Source of the DNA: Endozoicomonas sp.
Lineage (GTDB): Bacteria > Pseudomonadota > Gammaproteobacteria > Pseudomonadales > Endozoicomonadaceae
DNA: 47,998 nt
NCBI GenBank assembly: GCA_024509075.1
Contig: JAKROC010000004.1
Span: 1-47,998, forward strand
Direction of reading: 5' to 3'
In this document: positions 26,915 through 35,555 of the stretch, in pieces
Layout: each line of letters starts with the position of its first letter
How positions within the stretch are numbered: position 1 is the first letter of the stretch
Translations under genes and position numbers: made by a program
The notes under the pieces: model-generated
Told to the model about the DNA's origin: nothing
What the model saw: the letters and a program-made list of their open reading frames with translations, nothing else
Databases searched by the model: none

Positions 26915-27097
26915 GTGCATATCTGTTACTGCCGTCACCAGAACTTCCTGAACTCTGCCCAATGTGGTACAACCGACGAAACCAAATGCTTCGCCAGCGA
27001 TCAGCTACTCAAAATCTGCACCGTTGATCGCGGCCATATCGTTGCCGCCAAAGGTATGCGATATTTTCAAAAACAATTGCAAATTAACAGGTTATGA
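26915..27097 (+). pseudogene. Possible zur (zinc regulator) C-terminal remnant
   Basis: The frame that ends by overlapping the znuC start (ATGA at 27094-27097) reads RHQNFLNSAQCGTTDE, then LLKICTVDRGHIVAAKGM, then QKQLQIN. This resembles the Fur/Zur C-terminal half, which normally has FLICxxCGxxxE and ends IxGLCxxC. Here the first cysteine of the CxxC is a serine, and the terminal CxxC is missing. No helix-turn-helix lies upstream; a terminator occupies the place where it should be. In Pseudomonas relatives zur precedes znuC-znuB. A decayed, 5'-truncated zur is the simplest reading, but similarity is modest and it could be chance. Confidence 0.35.
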
Positions 27098-27849
27098 ACC
27101 AACCACTCGTAGAGTTGAGCGACGTCCGGATGCAGTTCCGGGGCCAGGAGGTGCTGACAGGCATCAACTTGCACGTAAGCCCGAGAGAAATAGTCACCCT
27201 GATTGGCCCCAATGGTGCCGGAAAAACGACACTTGTCAGAATTATTCTTGGTCTGCAGCAGCTATCCTCGGGGCAACGGGTGGTGAAAAAAGGGCTTCGC
27301 ATTGGCTATATGCCGCAAAAACTTCATATCGATGACACCATGCCCCTGACCGTTAACCGTTTTCTGCGGCTTACGGGCTGTCGCCTGACTGCGGTCAACG
27401 ATGCTCTGGGCCGCACCGGGGTTGCCCGCGTTTTGCACTCACCGTTGCAATCCCTGTCTGGAGGTGAGTTGCAACGGGTACTGCTGGCCAGGGCACTGCT
27501 GCATAAACCTCACCTTCTGGTACTGGATGAACCGGTGCAGGGAGTGGATGTTACCGGCCAGAAAGAGCTGTACCAGCTGATCACCGATATTCGCGATGAA
27601 TCAAAAGAGCAGGAAAACTGCGCGGTGTTGATGGTTTCCCACGACCTGCATGTGGTGATGGCCTCCACCGACAAGGTGGTTTGCATCAATCGGCATGTTT
27701 GCTGTTACGGTCATCCACAACAAGTAAGGCAAGACCCGGCCTACCTGCAGCTGTTTGGCCGCGAGTCTGACGAGCTGGCCGTTTATACCCACCACCACGA
27801 CCATCAGCACGGAGTCGATGGCCATGTTCAGCCAGCCAAGGGAAAATAA
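27094..27849 (+). CDS. znuC: Zinc ABC transporter ATP-binding protein
   Basis: A 251-residue ATPase that powers zinc import with ZnuB and a periplasmic ZnuA. Walker A is GPNGAGKTT (38-46), the ABC signature LSGGELQ starts at residue 121, Walker B is LLVLDEP (141-147), and the switch histidine lies in VSHDLHVV. The C-terminus has a histidine-rich tail ([12 protein letters not shown]), common in ZnuC and thought to bind zinc. It is two bases upstream of znuB. znuA is absent from the window, and I could not find a convincing Zur box upstream. Confidence 0.95.
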   Translation: MNQPLVELSDVRMQFRGQEVLTGINLHVSPREIVTLIGPNGAGKTTLVRIILGLQQLSSGQRVVKKGLRIGYMPQKLHIDDTMPLTVNRFLRLTGCRLTAVNDALGRTGVARVLHSPLQSLSGGELQRVLLARALLHKPHLLVLDEPVQGVDVTGQKELYQLITDIRDESKEQENCAVLMVSHDLHVVMASTDKVVCINRHVCCYGHPQQVRQDPAYLQLFGRESDELAVYTHHHDHQHGVDGHVQPAKGK

Positions 27850-27851
27850 CC

Positions 27852-28637
27852 ATGCCTGATCTTATTTTGTACGCCTTGCTGGCAGGCTACGGCGTGGCCG
27901 TCCTGGCTGCGCCGCTGGGCTGCTTTGTGGTCTGGCGCAGAATGGCTTACTTTGGCGATACACTATCCCATTCGGCCCTGCTCGGTGTCTCTCTGGGCTT
28001 GCTGCTCAACGTCAACATCAATCTGGCGGTGATCCTCAGCTCCATGATGGTCTCTGTGCTACTGGTTACTTTTCAGGAAAAACAGCGCATCGCCTCGGAC
28101 ACATTGTTGGGCGTTCTGGCGCACAGTGCCTTGTCCATTGGCCTGGTGACTGTCAGTTTTGCCGATAATGTGCGGGTGGATATGATGTCTTACCTGTTTG
28201 GTGATTTGCTGGCCACTGGCCCGTCTGACCTTTACTGGATTTACGGGGGGGGTGCTTTGGTGCTGGCGACAATTGCCTGGTTGTGGAAGCCGCTGCTGTC
28301 CATGTCAGTCCATGCTGAGCTGGCTCAGGTTGAAGGCGTTCCGGTGCGCAAGCTGCGCATGATCCTGACGCTACTGATGGCACTGGTGATTGCCGTGGCC
28401 ATGAAAATCGTCGGTGTGTTGCTGATCACCTCACTGATGATCATCCCCGCTGCCACGGCCCAGCGTCTGGCCAGAACCCCGGAACAGATGGTGGGCTTTT
28501 CTGCGTTGCTGGGTATTTTCAGTGTTTCTGGCGGCTTGGCCGCCTCGTGGTATTTTGACACGCCCGCCGGGCCTTCAGTGGTGGTATCAAGCTTTGTACT
28601 ATTTTTAGTAACAGAGTTGGTCAGAAAAAAATCCTGA
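27852..28637 (+). CDS. znuB: Zinc ABC transporter permease
   Basis: A 261-residue inner-membrane permease of the ABC-3 (manganese/zinc) family with about seven or eight hydrophobic segments. Typical blocks are FVVWRRMAYFGDTLSHSALLG near the start, LLGVLAHSALSIGLV in the middle and LLITSLMIIPAATAQRLA near residue 192-209. It is cotranscribed with znuC, and a clear terminator begins right at the stop codon. Confidence 0.95.
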   Translation: MPDLILYALLAGYGVAVLAAPLGCFVVWRRMAYFGDTLSHSALLGVSLGLLLNVNINLAVILSSMMVSVLLVTFQEKQRIASDTLLGVLAHSALSIGLVTVSFADNVRVDMMSYLFGDLLATGPSDLYWIYGGGALVLATIAWLWKPLLSMSVHAELAQVEGVPVRKLRMILTLLMALVIAVAMKIVGVLLITSLMIIPAATAQRLARTPEQMVGFSALLGIFSVSGGLAASWYFDTPAGPSVVVSSFVLFLVTELVRKKS

Positions 28638-28661
28638 AAGCCAGCTTACGCTGGCTTTTTT
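28637..28661 (+). terminator. Terminator of znuCB
   Basis: A 9-bp perfect stem aaagccagc / gctggcttt with a ttac loop and a run of T, overlapping the last base of the znuB stop. Confidence 0.9.
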
Positions 28662-28745
28662 ATGCGCCCCGGATTCAGTGTCTGACTGCTCACCGGGTAT
28701 ATACGGCCAATAATCATCCATTTGGTTAACAAAGGAGTGTTACCA

Positions 28746-29678
28746 ATGCCAAAGGGAATCTCAGGTCACAGTGTAGGAACCGAACCGAAAAATAGTTTTG
28801 ATAATCAACGGAAAGAAAATTCAGCCGCCTGGGTTGCACGTAGTGTCAAAAAAATTCCGCAACCACCACCTCCACCTAAACCGCTTCATAATTCATCTTC
28901 ACCACCTGATTCAGGTAAAAATGAACTTCTTGAGGCCATTCGTAAGGGTGTCACCCTAAGAAAGACTGCTGTCAACGCCAAGCCAGCAACATCGGCAGAA
29001 TCCGGGGTTGAGTTCAAGTCAGCAAATGCCTATATCACCGACGGCTCATGGAGTAGCTACAAAGAGAAACTGACCAAAATGATTACCGATTCCGGGGGAA
29101 AGCCTGGAAAAAACAGGCATTTGAACGAATTAATGGAACAACATGCCAAAGCTGCTAACAAAACTGGCGTTATCAATGCGGTGGTCAGTGACAGAGATGC
29201 AATGGGAAAACTGCAACAGCATCAACAAATCAGCAAAAGTGAGTATGAAGGTTATGTTTTAGGTCGCGAACAAAACATTGACCGGACTAATGATTTCAAA
29301 CAAAGCATTAGTGAGTTTCTTGATCAATACCTGCAAAATCTTATCCGAGGAAAAAAAAGGAGTAAAAAAGGTCTGCAAAATCTTATGCACGCGCAGTTTG
29401 GCATCGCCACAATGGTACAAACTCCACGAACCTTCTTTATAGAAAATCCAGAACTGAAGGTACAACTGGACAAAACTGGTTGCAACATCGAGTATCTGTC
29501 ACAAGAAGATATCAATGCGGGCTTTATCAATGGCCTTATTCACTACGACTCCAACCCAAAAAAGATTGACCATTTTTTAAAGACCATATTCTCACGCAGA
29601 GAAGCAGAACTTCTGAAAAATCTGACGGCCCTGGAGGCGGCCAGGAATACGCACCAAATGAATCTGTCGAAAAGGTAA
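28746..29678 (+). CDS. WH2/verprolin-motif protein, candidate actin-targeting effector
   Basis: 310 residues from ATG 28746 (AAAGGAG eight bases upstream; the longer frame from 28722 lacks a site). A flexible Ser/Asn/Lys-rich start (1-37) leads to a proline run at 38-46 with five consecutive prolines. Directly after, residues 58-74 (KNELLEAIRKGVTLRKT) match the WH2 pattern LLxxIxxGxxLxK, and the next residues VNAKP recall the TNDRSAP that follows WH2 in WIP/verprolin. Proline run plus WH2 is the actin-monomer-binding layout of eukaryotic nucleators and some bacterial effectors. The remaining about 230 residues are mostly helical and unknown. No signal peptide or membrane segment is seen. Terminators flank the gene on both sides, and it is unrelated to its neighbours, which suggests an acquired gene. 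Secretion into host cells is inference. Confidence 0.65.
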   Translation: MPKGISGHSVGTEPKNSFDNQRKENSAAWVARSVKKIPQPPPPPKPLHNSSSPPDSGKNELLEAIRKGVTLRKTAVNAKPATSAESGVEFKSANAYITDGSWSSYKEKLTKMITDSGGKPGKNRHLNELMEQHAKAANKTGVINAVVSDRDAMGKLQQHQQISKSEYEGYVLGREQNIDRTNDFKQSISEFLDQYLQNLIRGKKRSKKGLQNLMHAQFGIATMVQTPRTFFIENPELKVQLDKTGCNIEYLSQEDINAGFINGLIHYDSNPKKIDHFLKTIFSRREAELLKNLTALEAARNTHQMNLSKR

Positions 29679-29690
29679 GGATTCACGATC

Positions 29691-29718
29691 TACCGGTTAA
29701 CCTGTGGGTTAACCGGTA
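29691..29718. terminator. Bidirectional terminator between the WH2 gene and sco1
   Basis: A perfect 12-bp inverted repeat (taccggttaacc / ggttaaccggta) with a four-base loop between two converging stops. Confidence 0.75.
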
Positions 29719-29724
29719 ACTATT

Positions 29725-30378
29725 TTACTTGCCCAGATGATTAAGCACCGCCAATAATTTACTGGGCTCCAGAGGTGGCCGGATAAACCCCTGGTAGTCT
29801 CCTTGCGGATTAATCAGCGTCAGGTTAGCGCCGTGATCTACCAGATAAAAATCATCCTGCGCATCCACTACCGGGGTAAACGGCACGTTCATCTGTACCG
29901 CCAGATTGTAGATATTGTTGATCTCACCAGTCACCCCAATAAAGTCTTTGTTGAAATATGGCACATAGTTTTTCAGTTTTTCCGCCGTATCCCGGTCCGG
30001 ATCCACGGACACCATAATGTACTGCAAATTTTTGGCCAGCTTGGGTGACTGCTCTTTGATCAGGGCATCAAGCTTGTTTAGCTGACTAAGAGTGGCCGGG
30101 CAGATATCCGGGCAGAAAGTAAAACCAAAGTACACCAGAGTCCATCGTCCTTGCAGGCTTTCCGGCGTAAATGGCTGGCCGTTGTGATCCACCAGCCCAG
30201 TCATGGTAAATGCCCTGGGCGTGTTAAAAATAACCGTACCCATCTGCTGCAACTGCTCTTTCGTCAGCGGTGGTTTGTGTAGAAATTTGTTAACGGTCAG
30301 GCCAAGCACCACGGCTATTGCTGCCAGTATAATCATGACCGTTTTCTTAACTGCCTTCCCCCTTGGGTTATTATCCAC
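29725..30378 (-). CDS. sco1: SCO1/SenC copper chaperone for cytochrome oxidase
   Basis: A 217-residue membrane-anchored periplasmic protein with a thioredoxin fold that delivers copper to the CuA site of subunit II. An N-terminal anchor spans about residues 13-30. The copper-binding set is C89 and C93 in FCPDICP with H182 in VDHGANL. It is the last gene of the assembly group ctaA-ctaB-sco1, nine bases after the ctaB stop. Confidence 0.93.
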   Translation of the reverse strand: MDNNPRGKAVKKTVMIILAAIAVVLGLTVNKFLHKPPLTKEQLQQMGTVIFNTPRAFTMTGLVDHNGQPFTPESLQGRWTLVYFGFTFCPDICPATLSQLNKLDALIKEQSPKLAKNLQYIMVSVDPDRDTAEKLKNYVPYFNKDFIGVTGEINNIYNLAVQMNVPFTPVVDAQDDFYLVDHGANLTLINPQGDYQGFIRPPLEPSKLLAVLNHLGK

Positions 30379-30387
30379 AGGTGCTCC

Positions 30388-31290
30388 TTAATGCAAGAAG
30401 TAGATTGAGTAGTGATCAACCAGCAAGGCAACAAAAAGTAACATCAGGTACGTTATCGAGTATCTGAAGGTTTTAATGGCCGCGTGAGGGCGGCTGTCAC
30501 GAAGCAGGGCAATGGCCCAGTAGAGGAAGCGTGCTCCAAGAACCACTGCCCCAATCAGATAGATACCGCCACTCATGCCAGTAAGGAAAGGTAGCATAGT
30601 GACTACCAACATAATCAGGGTGTAGAGCAGAATGTGCAGCTTGGTATAGGCCTCGCCATGGGTAACCGGCAACATAGGCACATCGGCTTTGGCGTACTCC
30701 TCCTTGCGATGGATTGCCAGTGCCCAGAAGTGCGGTGGTGTCCAGGCAAAGATGATAAGTACCAGCAATAGCCCGTGGCTCTCAAAGTGCCCTGTTACGG
30801 CCGTCCAGCCGAGCAGAGGTGGGGCGGCACCTGCCAGCCCACCAATAACAATATTCTGCGGTGTTGCTCGCTTGAGGATCAGGGTATAAACCACTGCATA
30901 CCCCATCAGCGATGCGAAGGTCAGCCAGGCAGTCAAAGGGTTAACCAGCACAAAGAGAGTGGTCATACCCATGGTACCGAGTACCATGGCAAAGGAAATC
31001 GCCTGTAACGGCCCGACGCGGCCGGTGGCCACTGGTCGCTTCTGGGTTCTGGCCATAATGGTATCGATCTGCCGGTCAACCACGTGGTTAATGACTGCCG
31101 CAGCCCCAGCGGAAAGGGCTATGCCCAGGTTACCAAAAAAGAGTATTTCCAATGGCACCCAGCCCGGGGTGGCCAGATACATACCGATAACAGAAGTTAA
31201 TATCATCAGCGCAACCACTTTTGGCTTGGTCAGCTCCAAATAGTCACGCCAACTGGCCCCAGTCGATGGTAATACGTTACTTTGGTTCAC
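30388..31290 (-). CDS. ctaB: Protoheme IX farnesyltransferase (heme O synthase)
   Basis: A 300-residue polytopic membrane enzyme of the UbiA superfamily that adds a farnesyl tail to heme B, the first step to heme A. The prenyl-diphosphate-binding motif is NHVVDRQID (68-76) followed by TQKRPVATG, and the second conserved loop is HRKEEYAKADVPMLPV. Its ATG overlaps the ctaA stop by four bases (ATGA), so the two are translationally coupled. It is equally called cyoE; the name ctaB fits because it sits in an aa3 cluster with ctaA. Confidence 0.95.
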   Translation of the reverse strand: MNQSNVLPSTGASWRDYLELTKPKVVALMILTSVIGMYLATPGWVPLEILFFGNLGIALSAGAAAVINHVVDRQIDTIMARTQKRPVATGRVGPLQAISFAMVLGTMGMTTLFVLVNPLTAWLTFASLMGYAVVYTLILKRATPQNIVIGGLAGAAPPLLGWTAVTGHFESHGLLLVLIIFAWTPPHFWALAIHRKEEYAKADVPMLPVTHGEAYTKLHILLYTLIMLVVTMLPFLTGMSGGIYLIGAVVLGARFLYWAIALLRDSRPHAAIKTFRYSITYLMLLFVALLVDHYSIYFLH

Positions 31291-32342
31291 GATCGCTCTC
31301 CCTGATCAAGCGCTGGTTGAGCGCCACCAAAAAGATAGTAGTTATAGGCCACCACTGATAACAGCAGTAATGCTCCGCCCAGATTGTGGGCAACAGCCAT
31401 ACTCAGCGGTAGATGCCAGACAATGTTGCTCAGGCCAAGGGCAATCTGAATCACCAGCGCCGCGACAATGAGAAGAGCCAACCGGCGCAGCACCACACCC
31501 GCAGCACCGATTCCAGACGATGCCCTCATGGCAATCAATACATTTATCGTCAGCAATGCGGTGATAAGTAACGCGCCGACACGGTGGGCAAAGTGAATGG
31601 CTGTTCTGGCTTCAGCGTGCAGCTGACCGCCAAGATAGTTTGGTCCGATATCCTGACCAATGTGGAACCCTTCATCAAAATTCATGGGTGGCAGCCACTG
31701 GCCCTGACACATGGGCAAATCAGGGCAGGCTAGGGCAGCGTAGTTAGAGCTGACCCAGCCTCCCAGGGTAATCTGCCCAACCACAGCCAGCAGGCTAACC
31801 ACGGCAAAACCTTTCAGCAACCGCAGGTGTTCTCCGGCCAGCTTTTTCTGGTGTTGGCCGGAGAGCCTGAGAGTCAGTAAAAACAGCAGGCTGAAGGTGG
31901 CGAATCCGCCAAGCAGGTGGGACGTCACCACTTGGGGCCATAGTTTTAGTGTGACCGTCCACATACCAAAGGCGGCCTGCAGGATGATCAAGGCCAGGAT
32001 AAAAATGGGCAACCTCAGCGGTTGACCGGGTTCATGCCGGTGCCGAATGGCCCGGATAACGATAAGGAGCACCAGCAGCATCAGTCCGCCAGCAATGTAG
32101 CGGTGGAACATCTCGGCCCAACCCTTATCCACTTCCACGGGAGCATTTGGGAACAAAGACTCAGCGTGAGCAATTTCCGGGACGGTATCAGGCACGGTCA
32201 GGAATCCATAGCAACCGGGCCAGTCAGGGCAGCCAAGCCCGGCATGCACCAGACGGGTATAGGCACCAACTCCCACCACCAGGCTGGCGAAGATGGTGGC
32301 AACCAGTGCCAGATAAAACCCCTTCTTCCTCTTCTTATTCAT
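31287..32342 (-). CDS. ctaA: Heme A synthase
   Basis: A 351-residue, eight-helix membrane enzyme that oxidises heme O to heme A. The N-terminal half has LVHAGLGCPDWPGCYG with the paired cysteines of the COX15/CtaA family. The second half has CPDLPMCQG with IHFAHRVGALL, holding a heme-ligand histidine, and the final helices contain WHLPLSMAVAHNLGG. It comes directly before ctaB in the operon; the upstream neighbour is the small thioredoxin-like membrane protein gene 101 bases away. Confidence 0.95.
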   Translation of the reverse strand: MNKKRKKGFYLALVATIFASLVVGVGAYTRLVHAGLGCPDWPGCYGFLTVPDTVPEIAHAESLFPNAPVEVDKGWAEMFHRYIAGGLMLLVLLIVIRAIRHRHEPGQPLRLPIFILALIILQAAFGMWTVTLKLWPQVVTSHLLGGFATFSLLFLLTLRLSGQHQKKLAGEHLRLLKGFAVVSLLAVVGQITLGGWVSSNYAALACPDLPMCQGQWLPPMNFDEGFHIGQDIGPNYLGGQLHAEARTAIHFAHRVGALLITALLTINVLIAMRASSGIGAAGVVLRRLALLIVAALVIQIALGLSNIVWHLPLSMAVAHNLGGALLLLSVVAYNYYLFGGAQPALDQGERS

Positions 32343-32443
32343 AGAAAGGTACCTGCGTTTAAATTACCTGTTAATAACCGCTTAATAACTAAAAAAATAC
32401 CCGATAAAGCAAACCTCGTTAAGCAATAATCATTTAGTACCCA

Positions 32444-33043
32444 TTAGCCAATATTTGAGGCTTTCAGCAGCTTTTTTAAATCATCAAGCAAATCACCTCC
32501 GGATTGTTGCGCCTTATAACCCATAATCAGGTTTCCTAACGGATCAATGATGAAAATCTGGTTTTGTGGCCACTGTTTCACCCCAAGAATTGTTTGTACC
32601 CGCTGCTCATCGGCGGTGAGCCAGTGGATCCCCGGGTGTTCGGTGGTCAGCTCAGAAGAGAGGGTCGGTTTTTGTGGTGCAACATAGAAACGAGTTACCC
32701 GGTCAGCATCTTTGCCCAAGGCAATATGTACCTGACGGGTTTTGTAGAGACTCTCAACACACTGGGTTTCACGACAGTGAGTACTTCCAAACACTACGAC
32801 CCGCCAAAGCCCTTCAGTTGTTGATGAGTCAAAGTTTTGCTCACCATGCTTCAAGTGCAAATCAGTGTAATGAGCTGGCGGTAACAGCAGTTCGCCTTTG
32901 TTGGTGCGCCTCTCAGGTATCCAAAGGCCAGTGAAATACATGATCCAGGCCAATGACATGGCAACGGCCGGGATCAAAAAAACCAAGGCAAGCTGGAACC
33001 GATTATGGTTTTTCTGTGCCGAGATCTGCTTTGTAGCTGTCAT
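32444..33043 (-). CDS. Membrane-anchored thioredoxin-like cytochrome oxidase assembly protein
   Basis: 199 residues: one N-terminal membrane segment (about 17-40), then a periplasmic domain. WRVVVFGSTHCRETQC (80-95) looks like the strand and redox-loop region of a thioredoxin fold, with two cysteines four residues apart (C90, C95) instead of two. Later IFIIDPLGNLIMGY resembles the end of Sco-type folds. The same position in Pseudomonas cox clusters holds a similar uncharacterised protein. A role in redox or copper handling during oxidase assembly is inferred from fold and place. It lies seven bases after the SURF1 stop. Confidence 0.75.
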   Translation of the reverse strand: MTATKQISAQKNHNRFQLALVFLIPAVAMSLAWIMYFTGLWIPERRTNKGELLLPPAHYTDLHLKHGEQNFDSSTTEGLWRVVVFGSTHCRETQCVESLYKTRQVHIALGKDADRVTRFYVAPQKPTLSSELTTEHPGIHWLTADEQRVQTILGVKQWPQNQIFIIDPLGNLIMGYKAQQSGGDLLDDLKKLLKASNIG

Positions 33044-33050
33044 GACCGCC

Positions 33051-33755
33051 TTACCCTTTATCGTTGTTGTTCTTGCCTGAGCGTACCATGTGGAATCCGT
33101 ACAACAACAACATTACCAGCGCCATAGCAAACCACTGGACGGCGTACCCCATGTGCCTGCTGGACTTAAGGTTAACTACCACTGGCCGAAACTGCTCCGC
33201 CTGGCCAGCTTCGAGCACCAGGTAAAAGCCCGGCACGGGCTGCCCAAGAGCATCGGTGACTTTATCCTGATCATATGCCTGAATACGCTTTGGCCAGCCC
33301 TCAGGCCAAATGTCGTCCCCTAGCGTGAACGGTTTGCCCAGCGGCTTATACGCAAATCCGGTTAATACCAGATGAGCCGGATTGGTCGTGATTTCAGGCA
33401 GTTGTTGACGTTGTCCGGCAGGAATCCAGCCTCTGTTCACCATCAACCATTGTCCTTCGTCGATAAGAAATGGCATGTAGAGTTCGTACCCGGCTTCGCC
33501 CTGAAAAACCTGGTTATCCAGCAAAAAGTAATGCTCGTAATCAAAACGGCCACTAACCGTAAGCGGCAGGTAAAGCGGATCTTGTTGGCGCTTAAGTTCA
33601 CTGAACGAGACGGGCTCAAGGGTACGTCTGGTTTCGTATGCCTGCTCCAGCACCAATTTTTGCTCGTAGCGGGAGAGCTGCCAGAAACCGAGCACCAACA
33701 ATATAGGCAGCAAGGTCATAACGAGCACAGTCAATTTCACTCTGAATGCAAACAT
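33051..33755 (-). CDS. SURF1-family cytochrome oxidase assembly protein
   Basis: A 234-residue inner-membrane protein with a helix at each end (about 9-26 and 208-226) and a periplasmic loop, the SURF1 topology. Signature pieces are LGFWQLSR near residue 22-29, LLDNQVFQGEAGYELYMPF, MVNRGWIPAG and HMGYAVQWFAMAL. SURF1 helps insert heme A into subunit I. It is first of the group SURF1, thioredoxin-like protein, ctaA, ctaB, sco1, and its 78-base upstream gap is shared with the divergent DUF2909 gene. Confidence 0.92.
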   Translation of the reverse strand: MFAFRVKLTVLVMTLLPILLVLGFWQLSRYEQKLVLEQAYETRRTLEPVSFSELKRQQDPLYLPLTVSGRFDYEHYFLLDNQVFQGEAGYELYMPFLIDEGQWLMVNRGWIPAGQRQQLPEITTNPAHLVLTGFAYKPLGKPFTLGDDIWPEGWPKRIQAYDQDKVTDALGQPVPGFYLVLEAGQAEQFRPVVVNLKSSRHMGYAVQWFAMALVMLLLYGFHMVRSGKNNNDKG

Positions 33756-33833
33756 AGGATGATCGTTGTGCTAATGTAGTCAAAAATCGAGTTTCACTGA
33801 GCAACTTGTGGATCACTTTTTCGGATCAGCCAT

Positions 33834-34049
33834 ATGTGGGTAAAATTTGTTATTATCACTCTTTTCATGGGTGTTGTGGTCAGTTTGGGCACTGGCTTCT
33901 ATTTTTTACTGACCGAGAAAAAAAGCTCAGCGAAACTGTTAAACTCCCTGAAAGTCCGAATCAGCCTGACTGTTTTGATTATGGTTATTATTGTCCTCGC
34001 CTGGCTGCACGGAGACATTCACAGTCAGGCTCCCTGGCTGCATCGCTAG
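33834..34049 (+). CDS. DUF2909 twin-transmembrane protein
   Basis: 71 residues with two hydrophobic helices (about 4-27 and 42-58) joined by a short basic loop (EKKSSAKLLNSLKVR). Small proteins of this type sit at the same spot in other gammaproteobacterial cox clusters, between subunit III and SURF1. Here the gene is on the opposite strand, and its stop abuts the subunit III stop with no base between. The ribosome binding site is weak (GGAT). Function is unknown; a role in oxidase assembly is only suggested by conserved position. Confidence 0.75.
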   Translation: MWVKFVIITLFMGVVVSLGTGFYFLLTEKKSSAKLLNSLKVRISLTVLIMVIIVLAWLHGDIHSQAPWLHR

Positions 34050-34940
34050 TCAAACCAGATAGACAAAGATAAACAGCCCGACCCATACCACATCAACGAA
34101 ATGCCAATACCAGCTGGCTGCTTCAAAGCCGAAGTGGTTATCCGCCTCAAAATGCCCCTTGTGTACTCGCACCAGCATAATCGCAAGCATAATCGCTCCC
34201 AGAGTGACGTGAGCACCGTGGAAGCCAGTTAACAGAAAAAACGTTGAGCCGTAGATTCCAGCACTGAGGGTTAGTCCAAGTTCGTGGTAGGCCTCAACGT
34301 ATTCGGCAGCCTGAAAAAACAGAAAGGCCACACCAAGGATCACGGTGGCCACCAGCCACTGCTTAACCCTTACTCGGTTGCTGGCACGCAGAGCATGATG
34401 TGCCAGAGTGAGGGTAATACTCGACGCCACCAGCAGCAGGGTATTGAGCAGGGGTAAGTGGAAGGGGTCAACCACATCGGCGGCACCAACAAACAGGTCA
34501 TTATCTGGGTTAACCATCAGTGGCCACTGGGCAGCAAACTCTGGCCAGAGCAGTTCATGGGTCATTGCCCCATCACCTTCACCTGCCAGCCAGGGCACAG
34601 ACAGTATGCGGACATAAAACAACGTCCCGAACAGAGCACCAAAAAACATCACCTCAGAGAAAATAAACCAGAACATCCCCCAGCGGAATGTTCTATCCAT
34701 CTGGGCACTGTAAAGGCCTGAGCGGGACTCCTGAATAACATTGCCGAACCAGCCAAAGAGCATCCAGGCCATCAGCAAGCCACCGATGTAAAACACATAA
34801 TGAGCACTGGAATCTTTCACGCCAGCAGACATATCGTTCATCATCATGCCTGCGCCGAGCAATGTTAAAAACAAGCCAATGGAGGCAATGATCGGCCATT
34901 TACTCTGGGCCGGAACATAGTAAGAACCTTCGTTGGCCAT
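34050..34940 (-). CDS. ctaE: Cytochrome c oxidase subunit III
   Basis: 296 residues from ATG 34940 (GGAG nine bases upstream); the open frame extends to 34982 without a better site. Seven membrane helices are expected; characteristic segments are MFWFIFSEVMFFGALFGTLF, FFLLTGFHGAHVTLGAIML and the end ASWYWHFVDVVWVGLFIFVY. Subunit III stabilises the core and proton uptake. It is fourth in ctaC-ctaD-ctaG-ctaE. Confidence 0.96.
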   Translation of the reverse strand: MANEGSYYVPAQSKWPIIASIGLFLTLLGAGMMMNDMSAGVKDSSAHYVFYIGGLLMAWMLFGWFGNVIQESRSGLYSAQMDRTFRWGMFWFIFSEVMFFGALFGTLFYVRILSVPWLAGEGDGAMTHELLWPEFAAQWPLMVNPDNDLFVGAADVVDPFHLPLLNTLLLVASSITLTLAHHALRASNRVRVKQWLVATVILGVAFLFFQAAEYVEAYHELGLTLSAGIYGSTFFLLTGFHGAHVTLGAIMLAIMLVRVHKGHFEADNHFGFEAASWYWHFVDVVWVGLFIFVYLV

Positions 34941-34978
34941 AATTTTTTTCTCCTTTGGCAGGGCTCTCCCGCAGATGT

Positions 34979-35539
34979 TCAATACATATGGGTGACATCA
35001 AACAGTGTGTATGACAAGGTTAGCTTTTTTATGTGTTTTGGCAGGTCTTGATCGACGATGATCCGCAGCGGCATCACTTTCTCTTCGCCGGCTTCGAGGG
35101 TTTGGGTAGTAAAACAAAAACACTCCACTTTGTGCAGATAGTTAGTCGCTTCAAAAGGCGTCACACTAGGGATGGCCTGGCCAATCATTCTTTTATCGGT
35201 TGGGTTTTTGGCGACAAAAGTGAGCAAACCCGGCTCACCGGGGTGAACGGTCACTTGGGGTGTGCTGGGAGAAAAGTCCCAGATCATGCCGGAATTTTTA
35301 GTGGCAACAAACTGCACCTTAATGTTGCGGCTGGTGTCCACTTTGGCTTCAGCCGCTTTGTACAGGTAAGGATCTGGGTCAGTTTTGCCGTTAAGGCCGG
35401 TCACCTGACAAAAAACGTTGTAGAGCGGCACCATAGCAAAACCGAAGGCAAACATGCCACAGGCCACCAGAATTGAGCGAATAACGGTCTGACGAGCTGA
35501 TCGCTCAACCGTTTGCGGTTTATCCATCCGTTCGCTCAT
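34979..35539 (-). CDS. ctaG: Cox11/CtaG copper chaperone
   Basis: A 186-residue protein anchored by one N-terminal helix (about 19-38) with a periplasmic immunoglobulin-like domain; it delivers copper to the CuB site of subunit I. Conserved cysteines are C44 in YNVFCQVTG and the pair C140/C142 in VECFCF. It lies between ctaD (16 bases) and ctaE (38 bases), the standard order. Confidence 0.95.
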   Translation of the reverse strand: MSERMDKPQTVERSARQTVIRSILVACGMFAFGFAMVPLYNVFCQVTGLNGKTDPDPYLYKAAEAKVDTSRNIKVQFVATKNSGMIWDFSPSTPQVTVHPGEPGLLTFVAKNPTDKRMIGQAIPSVTPFEATNYLHKVECFCFTTQTLEAGEEKVMPLRIIVDQDLPKHIKKLTLSYTLFDVTHMY

Positions 35540-35555
35540 AGCTTGCTCCTGCTGT

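Noticed and set aside
26821..27093. Zur box upstream of znuC
   Set aside because: An AATGT...ACATT pair at about 26822-26847 has the wrong spacing and core for a Zur operator.
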